Source: Arabidopsis thaliana
Taxonomy: Eukaryota; Streptophyta; Magnoliopsida; Brassicales; Brassicaceae
Assembly: GCF_000001735.4 (NCBI RefSeq)
Contig: NC_003070.9
Span: 13,634,001-13,698,000 of the forward strand
Length of the DNA: 64,000 nt
Direction of reading: 5' to 3'
Shown here: positions 34,946 through 43,269 of the stretch, one piece after another
Layout: each line of letters starts with the position of its first letter
Numbering within the stretch: position 1 is the stretch's first letter
Notes under the pieces: generated by a model
What the model was told of the DNA's origin: nothing
Databases searched by the model: none
What the model saw: the letters and a program-made list of their open reading frames with translations, nothing else
Translations under genes and position numbers: made by a program

Positions 34946-35254
34946 TTACCTTTACACATCTTATTTTCAAATACTATGATAAGTGATAAGTTTATGATAT
35001 ATATTATTATATAATTCACTAACAAAAAAAATATATTAATACAAACTTTTATCAAAATCATATAATAATACTTACAACCCGCATAAATAATGTGCGATTC
35101 ACATCATTAGTTATTGTGTCATAAATAACATTATACACTTTTCTGTGTACATTATAATTTATAGTTTTATACACTACAATATCTTTACCTAAAAATTTAT
35201 TCTCATACATTTTTTAAATTTATCTTAATATGTATGTGCAAGTCAGAATCTAGT
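33563..35254 (+). other. Right part of the Helitron-like element; AT-rich, poly(T) tract
   Basis: No gene is seen. Two related blocks occur at about 34225-34400 and 35085-35254. Both contain ATTGTGTCA(C/T)AAATAA, GTACATTATAATTTATA and ACACTACAATAT, and each ends in a Helitron-like terminus (GTCCGAATCATGA and GTCAGAATCTAGT). A run of 31 T lies at 34912-34942, flanked by TACATTACCT on both sides (34901-34910 and 34942-34951). Confidence 0.5.
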
Positions 35255-35458
35255 TCTTAATTAAAACTTCTTTCATGTATATATTTTTAACTCAGATAAT
35301 TATGTCTAAAACAAAAATAATAATGTTTTAAGAATTGTTGACGTCGAAAGGTTCCTAGAAAGGGGGTTTTATTAACAATAGTAAATAAGTGGTTAATACA
35401 GTAAACTAATTAAAATATGGAGCACTGAATCTCAAATATCAAACAATTCCTCCTCCCA

Positions 35459-35467
35459 AAACCCTAA
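35459..35467 (+). promoter_or_regulatory. telo-box upstream of the TRM9-like gene
   Basis: AAACCCTAA lies near the start of the presumed leader, typical of plant genes linked to translation and growth. Presence is seen; the role is inferred. Confidence 0.5.
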
Positions 35468-35628
35468 ATCGACCTTCGTGACCCTCCGTTTCAGATCACG
35501 GACCGACGCTTGCTCTGTGCTCATCGTTCTCTTCTTCACTTTGTAAGCTTCCTCATCTATAAAGTTACCATTTTTCCGATGAATCGTGAAGGTTTATTGA
35601 TGAAATTGGGCTATATTTCTGCAGATTC

Positions 35629-35640
35629 ATGGTGGTTTAG
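35629..35640 (+). promoter_or_regulatory. Minimal upstream ORF before the TRM9-like start
   Basis: ATG GTG GTT TAG ends three bases before the main ATG at 35644. It follows a probable 5'-leader intron (about 35542-35624, TTT/GTAAGC to CTGCAG). It could lower initiation at the main ATG or favour a downstream start. Function not shown. Confidence 0.4.
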
Positions 35641-35643
35641 TTC

Positions 35644-36934
35644 ATGATTTTGGATGTTTTAAGAACTTTTTCTACTAGAACTCGAAATCTTCCAAGTTCT
35701 GGTTTTTATTCGATAAGTACTAGTATAATGCGAGATATCAAAGTCAAATCTGATTCTAAGGAGTTTCTAACATCATCTGATGAAGAAGAAGAATCAGTTT
35801 CCATTAGAGTGTCGTCTTCTTCTTCCTTGAGTAGTGTTAAATCGACGCCTGAGATTGAGAAAAAGTATGTTCATCGAGTTTACGATGCGATTGCTCCTCA
35901 TTTTAGCTCTACTAGGTTTGCTAAGTGGCCTAAAGTTGCTGCCTTTCTCGAATCGTTACCGTCTGGATCGGTGATTCTCGATGCCGGTTGCGGTAACGGG
36001 AAGTATTTGGGGTTGAATCCTAGTTGTTTCTTCATAGGTTGTGATATAAGTCATCCTTTGATTAAAATCTGTTCGGATAAAGGGCAAGAGGTTTTGGTTG
36101 CAGATGCTGTTAATCTTCCTTATAGAGAGGAGTTTGGCGATGCAGCGATTTCGATAGCGGTTTTGCATCATTTGAGTACAGAGAATAGAAGGAAGAAAGC
36201 TATTGAAGAACTTGTTCGTGTTGTTAAGCCTGGTGGATTTGTTCTCATTACTGTTTGGGCTGCTGAACAGGAGGATACATCGTTGCTTACGAAATGGACA
36301 CCTTTGTCTGCTAAGTATGTTGAGGAATGGGTTGGTCCAGGTAGTCCGATGAATAGTCCTCGTGTGAGGAACAATCCGTTCTTTAGTCTTGAGAGTATCC
36401 CAGAGACTGAGGTGAGTACAAAGGAGCAAAAGGTTGAGAACAGTCAGTTCATCGGTCTTGAAAGCATTCCAGAGAGCGAGGAGAGTACGAGAGAGCAGAA
36501 AGGTGAGAGTATTATTCCAGAAACCAAAGCTAGTATAGTAGAGCAAAAGGATGAGAAATCTGTTGAGGAGTCATTGGAGGCTCTGAAGAAGAGTCAACAA
36601 GAGTACTTTGTGCCATGGCATTTACCATACCACCGTGCTGAAGTGAGTGGTGCATCTGCGTCTGCACTTGCAAGTGGGCTTGCAAAGAAAGATGATAGAA
36701 AAGGAGCTGTTGTGTACAACAGATACTACCATGTCTTTAGCGAAGGCGAACTTGAAAGGTACGTGAGTTTTATCGAGAGATTTGCTCTCCGTGTATTCTT
36801 TAGTCGTGTTTGCTAATACTGTAATCTTTAACAGGTTGGCATCTGGAGTAGGCAATGCAATGATAGTTGATAGATTTTTCGACAAGTCGAATTGGTGTAT
36901 TGTTCTTCAGAAAGAAGCTTTAAACCAAGATTGA
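35644..36934 (+). CDS. TRM9: Trm9-type tRNA (wobble uridine) methyltransferase, 2 exons
   Basis: SAM-dependent methyltransferase of the Trm9/ALKBH8 family. With Trm112 it completes 5-methoxycarbonylmethyluridine (mcm5U) at the wobble position of some tRNAs. Exons 35644-36758 and 36835-36934; the phases join (AG/G, Arg) to give 404 residues. The N-terminus (1-45) is Ser/Arg/Thr-rich and could be a targeting extension; a start at Met29 is possible. The methyltransferase part starts at about residue 72 (EKKYVHRVYDAIAPHF). Motif I is ILDAGCGNGKYLG (111-123), then GCDIS (132-136), DAVNLP and VLHHLSTENRRKKAIEEL (173-190), with VKPGGF and LITVWA after. The C-terminal part (YYHVFSEGELERLASG, NWCIVLQKE) matches the family. 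Residues about 245-310 are an acidic insert with degenerate repeats around LESIPE and STKEQK. Expected orthologue AT1G36310. Looks intact. Confidence 0.92.
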
Positions 36935-37700
36935 ACTTTGGTTTCAAACTTATCAAATCTTTGTGATATTGGAACTCCATTGCATATGTAATCGGAAATT
37001 ATTATTGCATTTTTCATGGTTGTAGTTTGAGATTCTGTGGCAGCTCATTTTCCCTGCAATTTGTTGTCTTTAAGGGGTTTTGTATTATGTGTAACACAAA
37101 TCAAAGAAAGAATCTTCTCTACATGATAAACAAAATGTCAGAAATATGATTTAGACAAATACAAATGTTAGTCCTGGATGTTTGGTTATCTATTCGGGTT
37201 CGGTTCGTATTAATTCGGTTATTGGTTTTTTGGTTCTAAAGTTTAGTATCCATTTGGTTATTTTGAAAATTTTGGTTTGATTTCGGTTCTTTCGGTTTTA
37301 ACATTTAATATTCATTTTGTTATTTTGCTTTGGATATTTAGGTTATTTTAGGATATTTTTCGATTATTTTAAAGTATTTTTACTTTTTATATATATTTTC
37401 AAGTGTTTTTAATTATTTCGTATGTTTTTGAAAATATAATTGTATTTCGGATATTTTTGGTTACTCAAAATATTTCGGTTTAGTACAAATTTGGTTTTGG
37501 TTATTTCGGTTACGAATTTAGTATATGTTCGATTATTTTTAAATTTTCGATTCGTTTTTTTTGCTTTGGTTCTGGTTTAGTACATTTGGTTCGGTCTATT
37601 TGCCAGATTTCGGTTCTGTACATTTTGTTCGGTTTATTTCGGTTCGGTTCTTTTTGTTGTCAAGGTTCTTGAGAAAGACGAGTTGCTAAAACCTTGTTAT
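36935..37700. other. 3' flank of TRM9-like gene and a decayed MITE-like TTCGGTT-rich block
   Basis: 36935-37140 is the probable 3' untranslated region. From about 37169 the sequence TAGTCCTGGATG leads into strings of TTCGGTT, GGGTTCGG and TATTTCGG up to about 37640. This resembles the subterminal repeats of the hAT-type MITE family seen more clearly at 40282-40877. Ends and target duplications could not be defined. Confidence 0.45.
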
Positions 37701-37708
37701 GTTCTAGT

Positions 37709-37727
37709 TGGGCCGTGTTAATGGGCC
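37709..37727 (+). promoter_or_regulatory. Paired site II (TGGGCC) elements
   Basis: TGGGCC occurs at 37709-37714 and 37722-37727, about 150 bases before the likely ATG of the next gene. Paired site II motifs are TCP-factor targets in promoters of plant genes for organelle and ribosomal proteins. Motifs seen; regulation inferred. Confidence 0.5.
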
Positions 37728-37875
37728 TACTATTGAAAAGCCCTTGAATATGAAGAAAAATTACAAAAGTGCCATTAGTTCTTCATCTCCCTCACAACTC
37801 AGAAGAAGAAGAATTTCTCCGGCTAAAACCCTTTCTTCTATCATCTATGCGAAAGCTTCATCTTCTTCAAAGAAA

Positions 37876-39939
37876 ATGGTTTCAGTGTTATTCCAATCTT
37901 CATGTTCCTGTTCACTTTCTAGCTTTCGCTCTGTAAAATTCGGAGCCCGTTTAGTCTCTCCTCTGTATTTCGCCGGCAATCATGTTCATGTCACTTCCGG
38001 TAGTCTTCCAATCGGAAAAGGTAAAGACTTTCAAAACTTTTAAGCTTTGTGACTTGCTTGCTACTATATGGTCTATGTTAAAGCCTTCGAAAGTTTGTGA
38101 CTTTACTTGCTTCTACATGGTCTATGTTAAATCCTTCGAAAGTTTGTGACTTTACTTGCTTCTACATGGTCTATGTTAAATCCTTCGAAAGTTTGTGACT
38201 TTACTTGCTTCTACATGGTCTATGGTGTTGTTGATTTTAGAGGATTAAGACTAAGTCTTGCTTTAGTTGCTTACAAATGGAACTATTTATCTCAAAGTTT
38301 CTGTCTTTCGTCAAATGCTATTGAAAATCTCTTAACTTGCTTAAGAGTCCAAACTATATCTTATTGCAGTATCAGGTAGTTATAGTTTCCATTAGATTTA
38401 CTGGTTTGATATTGTTATAACTACTGTGAAATGTCTCAGGAAGTTTATTGAACCTCAAGAGTGAAAGACCTCAGAGATTTGTTATCTCAGCTGTTGTGGA
38501 TGATAAAAGTGTTGTAGCTAAAGAGGAGAAGAAAGATGGTTCTGAAGAGGTTGTTGTAGATAACCAGAGAATGATCAAAGTTTGTGATAAGCTTATTGAG
38601 GTTTTTATGGTTGATAAGCCTACACCATCTGATTGGAGAAGATTGTTAGCTTTTAGCAAAGAATGGGATAGTATACGGCCACATTTCTATAAACGGTGTC
38701 AGGAACGAGCTGATTCTGAGGATAACCCTGAGATGAAGCATAAGGTTCATCGACTTGCAAGGAAGCTCAAGGAGGTGAGTTTATTCATGTTGCTTGCTCT
38801 CTCTCTTTATGTATTTGTCATTTGATTTTGACATTGGTTTGAAATCAGGTTGATGAAGATATTCAAAGGCATAATGAGCTTCTCAATGTTATCAAGAGGA
38901 CACCACCAGCTGAAATTGGTGAACTTGTTGCTAGGCGTCGTAAAGATTTCACAAACGAGTTTTTTGAGCATTTGCATACTGTTGCTGAATCCTACTATGA
39001 CAATCCGGATGAGCAAAATGGTAAAACTTTATATGCCCTGTCAGTGAAATAAGTTAAGGGATTGAACAATACTGATATTGTTCAATGATAACTTTTCTTA
39101 TTGGTAAGCTCTTGCGTCACTTGGGAAGTTGTCTATAGCTGCTGTACAAGCTTATGACACTTCAACAGAAAGCATTGATGCGCTAAATGCTGCGGAAATG
39201 AAGCTTCAGGACATTATCAACTCTCCTTCGCTTGATGCTGCCTGTAGAAAGATTGATAGTTTGGCTGAGAAGAATCAACTTGATTCTGCGTTGGTTCTTA
39301 TGATCACTAAAGCTTGGTCGGCTGCTAAGGAATCCAACATGATGAAAGAAGAGGTACTAAACTCATAAAACCGTTATCTTAGGAATCGTTAACATTATCG
39401 TTGTATAACATTGAATTCATACAACTTAGGAATCTACTTAGTCCTTAGAACCCACTACATAGCTTCTTTGATCCATTCTGGTGTTGGTTCTTGACAGGTA
39501 AAAGACATATTGTATCACTTGTACGTAACAGCAAGAGGGAATCTGCAGAGGCTGATGCCGAAAGAGGTGAGAATACTTAAGTATCTACTATCAATAGAGG
39601 ATCCCCAAGAACAGATAAGCGCTCTACAAGATGCTTTTACCCCTGGGGACGAGCTCGAAGGGACTGATGTAGACTACTTATACACGTAAGAATGAGAAAA
39701 CTAGACCTGGTCATCTTATATATACACATTTATGTAGATATGGAACCTTAAGGTGTGTGTACAAATGGAAACTCTGTAGGACGCCTGAGCATTTGCAGAG
39801 CTTGATGAAAACGGTGTTGGAAGCGTATCATTTCAGCAGAGAAGGGAGTCTAGTGAAGGAAGCAAAAGACCTTATGCATCCTGAGCTCATCGCCAAAATC
39901 GAACAACTCAAGAAGCTTGTTGAAAAGAAGTATATGTGA
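37876..39939 (+). CDS. Conserved plant protein of unknown function (AT1G36320-like), probable plastid protein, 6 exons
   Basis: Exons 37876-38020, 38440-38774, 38849-39020, 39109-39353, 39498-39685, 39780-39939. All junctions follow GT...AG and the phases close to 414 residues. The frame also opens upstream (in-frame ATG at 37750), but Met at 37876 begins a Ser/Arg-rich stretch (MVSVLFQSSCSCSLSSFRSV) typical of a chloroplast transit peptide, so I chose it. The mature part is largely helical and charged (KLIEVFMVDKPTPSDWRRLL, HRLARKLKEVD, RRRKDFTNEFFEHLH, DALNAAEMKLQDIIN, PEHLQSLMKTVLEAYHFSRE), with no catalytic motif I recognise. There is no membrane segment. Intron 1 contains a 49-bp tandem repeat. 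Position next to the TRM9-like gene fits A. thaliana gene order. Function is unknown to me. Confidence 0.88.
38049..38225 (+). repeat. 49-bp tandem repeat in intron 1 of the AT1G36320-like gene
   Basis: A 49-bp unit beginning GTGACTTTACTTGCTTCTAC and ending CCTTCGAAAGTTT occurs about 3.6 times (38049, 38098, 38147, 38196). The first copy is most diverged, the two middle ones nearly identical. It creates an overlapping open frame that I treat as fortuitous. Confidence 0.9.
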
Positions 39940-40273
39940 TAAAAAACTTTACAGATCCTAAGCTCTCGTAATTTGTTACTATGTATGTTTTGTATATGGT
40001 GTATGACATTCTTCAGGTTTCTGTTTCACACATATATGTGATACCACCATAAGACTGGAGTACTATAGAAGAAACATGTTTCAGTAGTCTTCAATATCGA
40101 AGAAAGTCAGAAACCAACACCATAAACATTGTTGTTGTAAACAAGAGAGGATCCAGAAGAACGCTAACTTATCTTAAAACAATAAACAAGCTAGCCTGAA
40201 GGTTCGGATGGTAACCGCGGCGGTTTTTGTTGTGCGGGGAAAGCGTTATTATAGTACCGTACGGTTTAACTGC
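39940..40273. other. 3' flank of the AT1G36320-like gene; start of a Harbinger-like remnant
   Basis: Contains the 3' untranslated region and a 40-bp string (AACACCATAAACATTGTTGT region, 40111-40150) that recurs at about 42020-42059. From about 40205 GC-rich words such as GGTAACCGCGGCGG and GTGCGGGGAAAGCG begin, resembling subterminal sequence of PIF/Harbinger elements. Confidence 0.4.
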
Positions 40274-40281
40274 GGTACGTG

Positions 40282-40877
40282 TAGGGCTGAGCATATGGGT
40301 AACCCGTTCGGGTTCGGGTTAAATGGGTAATGGATTTACTACCCAATAGGGTAAAATAGAATTTTCTTTTCGGTCTGGTTCAGTTACACTCGGGTTAGTG
40401 TTGGTTTGGGTAAAGAGTTTCAAACCCTAAAAATATCCAAACAAATGGAAACGAGTATTTTATTTGTAGATAGCGGGTACCCAAAAAACAAACGTTAAAT
40501 ATTAACAAATTTTTAATAAATTTAATTAGATTTGAATATATTTTACTACAAACATAACAAATGATTTTTAAATAGTTTAGTTGTTTTGAGTATTTAGATA
40601 TAAAATTAATTAATATATTTGGATTTATAATTATAATTTTAGATAATTACATTATATTAAGATTAAATGTAATTAATATTTTTGATATTAAATTTATGTT
40701 CGGGTTCTCGGGTATCCTATTTGGATAACGGTAATCTCCGGACCGACCTGATACCCACGGGTTTACTAAAATTTTACCCATTGAGGTAATTTCTTAAAAC
40801 TCTAACCCGCCCCAACCCGATTTTTTCAGTTCGGGTATCAGATTGGGTATCGGATCCGGTTTTTTTGCCCACCCCTA
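40282..40877. mobile_element. hAT-type MITE, 596 bp, 8-bp TSD GGTACGTG
   Basis: The left end is TAGGGCTGAGCA and the right end, reverse complemented, is TAGGGGTGGGCA. The perfect 8-bp direct repeats GGTACGTG (40274-40281 and 40878-40885) are diagnostic of the hAT superfamily. Subterminal regions are rich in GGGTTCGGG/ACCCGAAC words in inverted order; the middle is AT-rich and non-coding. It is inserted within the surrounding Harbinger-like sequence. Confidence 0.9.
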
Positions 40878-40885
40878 GGTACGTG

Positions 40886-42345
40886 CGGGAGAAATATATT
40901 TGCGGGACAAGTCCGGTTTGATCAAAATAAGCGGTACAAAATAATGTTTGATTGGTGAAAAAATTATTTGCGGTGCGAAATATAAATTATATATATATAT
41001 TAATTAATTATTTTTTTGTGTTAAAAATAAACAATAACAGGTATTTATAAATAATTAATACAAAAATTGATCAAAATATAAATTTTATTTGGTAACATAC
41101 ATATTATTAAATGAGCTGACTAATGTTATCATAAAAAAGGTACAATACATTAAAAAAATATTATCTTTTACTTTGATTTTCCCATAACATATTTGCAATA
41201 TTGTCTCTTATTTGCACCATGTGTTCTCCATATGTTATATCTGTTGCTTCTATGCCATCTAAATCATGATCAAAATCTCTATTGTTTATATTAATCTCTG
41301 TCATTACATCTACAAAATCTGCCAGTTTTATTCGTAAGAGCTTTCCACCTCTTGTAAATTTTTTTAAATTCATCAAGCTTGTTTTTTAAGAAACCATAAG
41401 TTATATCCATATTGAATGCTAGATTAAATTTTTCAACTATTTACTCTCTACCGCTAGTAGTGGGATTCTTAAGAGTATAATTTGTCATGGCAATTGCTTG
41501 TGTATCTGTGTTTTCTCCAACAGATTCTACTGATATATATAGCAAGTGAAACTAGTAAAAAAAAAAAATATTATATATATTATCCACTGTAGAATTCCAG
41601 AAACCGCAGAATATTAGAGGATACTGCGTTTTGATAAGCGTTCCTTGCATTATTTACCTTTGAAATCCGTATTCTTTTTATATTATTATTTTTCTGGAAA
41701 AATGTACTGTGTACTTTTCTTGCTGATTGGTACCCAATGCGGTTTTCGAAGTAACTTTATTTGAATTCCGCTTTTATGTCGTCCCCATTCACTACCTAAG
41801 TACATGTGTATAAATCATATAACTGTCTTTATTTAATTATTAATTGTTGTCATAAATATAAGTAAAACCTAAATCATTTTGAAAGTTTTTTTGTTGATAA
41901 ATTCGTTTTGAATGTTGTAGTTTGCAAATTGTCATTTTCGTACACATGCATGTAGTAAGGGAAAGTTGCAAAACCAAGCTAATAGCAATAATCGGTAATC
42001 TGACTTAAGTTTGTCATATAAACCAACATCATAAACATTGTTGTTGTAAATAAGAGAGGAAATTAGGATGATGACAAGTATACAACATGTGGATGGTATA
42101 AGCAGAAAATGTATAGAGAAATATGACTTCTCACATGTCTATAGAAGACTTAGCACCTCACATTCGTCCCTCGTCTATGAATATAGTAAAAGATAACACG
42201 GAGATAAATATAACACAAGAAACATTACTTAAGAATTTGTAAACAATCATGACAATGCCATATATAGTTAGTGATGTTGTTGATCTGCGCTTTGTTGGTG
42301 TAAGAAAGCGCAATACTCAGATCAGGCGCCATGGAAGAGGTGGAC
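40886..42345. other. PIF/Harbinger-like remnant and intergenic DNA
   Basis: Continues the CGGTACAAAATAATG / TGCGGTGCGAAAT style sequence to about 41660, with a transposase scrap on the minus strand (41161-41376). The outer ends of this element could not be paired with confidence. From 41700 to 42345 nothing is recognised, apart from the second copy of a string seen at 40111 and a 38-codon open stretch on the minus strand just before the gypsy relic. Confidence 0.4.
41161..41376 (-). pseudogene. PIF/Harbinger transposase C-terminal scrap
   Basis: A 71-codon stretch ending IRDNIANMLWENQ. The RD(A/N)IA..MW pattern is the usual C-terminus of PIF/Harbinger (DDE_4) transposases. The catalytic part is not present. 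The GCGGT-rich sequence around it also fits this superfamily. Confidence 0.5.
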
Positions 42346-42350
42346 CAATA

Positions 42351-42690
42351 TGAAACCGGATAAATAATGTTAGTAACTTCCCAAGTTAAGAATCCACCGT
42401 GGATCCAAAAAAATGAGCAAACCTCAATGCAAAAGATGATCAAGAGAAAAAAAGATCACCTTAGGTCATATGGGTTTGATGAGTAAAAGATAACAATGCT
42501 TAGTAGAGAAGAGGAAATAGACATAAGAAATTGTTCATTCATTAGGTTTCTCGAAATGGCTAAATGCCTTACATATACATAAAGTTGTACCAGTCGTAAA
42601 CCGACTTAATGTACCAAAATAGAGACTGTACCAACAAACTATACTAAAAGCATAATTAAACCGAATAATTAAGATTCATCATGTAGCAAT
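42351..42690 (-). repeat. 3' LTR of the decayed Ty3/gypsy element
   Basis: Matches 47774-48109 in order (CCACCGTGGAT, CAAAAGATGATCAAGAG, TTTCTCGAAATGGCTAAATGCC, GTTGTACCAGTC). The outer end is sharp at TGAAACCGG. The inner end overlaps the pol stop region and is approximate. Confidence 0.8.
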
Positions 42691-42765
42691 ACTCCCTTCT
42701 TCAGTGTATCTTTGGCCTCAAATATGGAATGTTGGATGCTTGATGATAAAGTCCTTGTAGAACTC

Positions 42766-43269
42766 TGTTGGAGCTGGATTTCCCTTCAGGAATCCACCTG
42801 CGAAAATACAAGGCCAACCCAATATGCCCAGCAAGCCCACCAAGTAGAGGACCTGTGTAACTCCGCTTCCCACGTACAAATTAGCTATTTGGGCCTAATA
42901 AGCTCGGTCACCTGACGAAGAGAGATAAGCAGATAAGAACCTAGGAACTGATATGGAGATATTCGCGGAGCGGACCTGATATCTCAGAATTGACCTGCCG
43001 AATATCCAAGAGAATCTCCGCGGATCTCGGATGGAGCTCCCTACGTGCGTAGGTCTATATAAAAAAGCAAGGAAGACTTGGAAAAGACACATTCATTGAG
43101 CTTAACATTTACACTTGTAATCCCATTCGACATTGTAAAAGCTCTCTTATTATCAATACAAAAGTCCATTCGTTCTTAGCAATATAAATTTCAAAGTTCT
43201 TGTGAAGATCTAGCCCTCCTTTCTCATAAATCTATTTACAAATCTCTAGTGTGGATTTCAGAACCCATA
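42766..43269 (+). repeat. Solo LTR A, TSD AACTC
   Basis: 504 bp from TGTTGGAGCTGG to AGAACCCATA. AACTC flanks it on both sides (42761-42765 and 43270-43274). A TATA-like TATATAAAAAA lies at 43056-43066, giving plus orientation. It interrupts the chromodomain coding region of the gypsy relic: ATWEFMG is read on one side (about 43272-43292) and KDTLKKGVLLHDES on the other (about 42676-42717). No internal region is present, so it arose by LTR-LTR recombination. It is related to solo LTR B. Confidence 0.88.

Larger units (their letters stand above)
24879..35254 (+). mobile_element. Helitron-like element, interrupted by a Ty3/gypsy insertion
   Basis: The left end TCTATACTATTAATTGGGAA resembles the 5' terminus of Arabidopsis non-autonomous Helitrons (ATREP type). 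The right end GTCAGAATCTAGT is the CTRRT-type 3' terminus, preceded by a weak palindromic stretch (TATGTATGTGCA). The element sits between A (24878) and T (35255), the A^T insertion site of Helitrons. Removing the gypsy element and one TSD copy leaves about 2.09 kb. No Rep/helicase is seen, so it is non-autonomous. A second copy of the Helitron-like 3' region (about 34225-34400) suggests a nested or duplicated end. Terminus identification is by pattern only. Confidence 0.55.

Noticed and set aside
35956..36546. 196-codon minus-strand frame opposite the TRM9-like gene
   Set aside because: Antisense of a conserved methyltransferase frame with no features of its own.
37190..37640. Coding or promoter function for the TTCGGTT-rich block
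   Set aside because: Word composition matches subterminal repeats of hAT-like MITEs; no frame and no clear promoter motif.
38146..38379. 77-codon frame in intron 1 of the AT1G36320-like gene as an alternative exon
   Set aside because: It is generated by the 49-bp tandem repeat, and the exon 1 to exon 2 junction is in phase without it.
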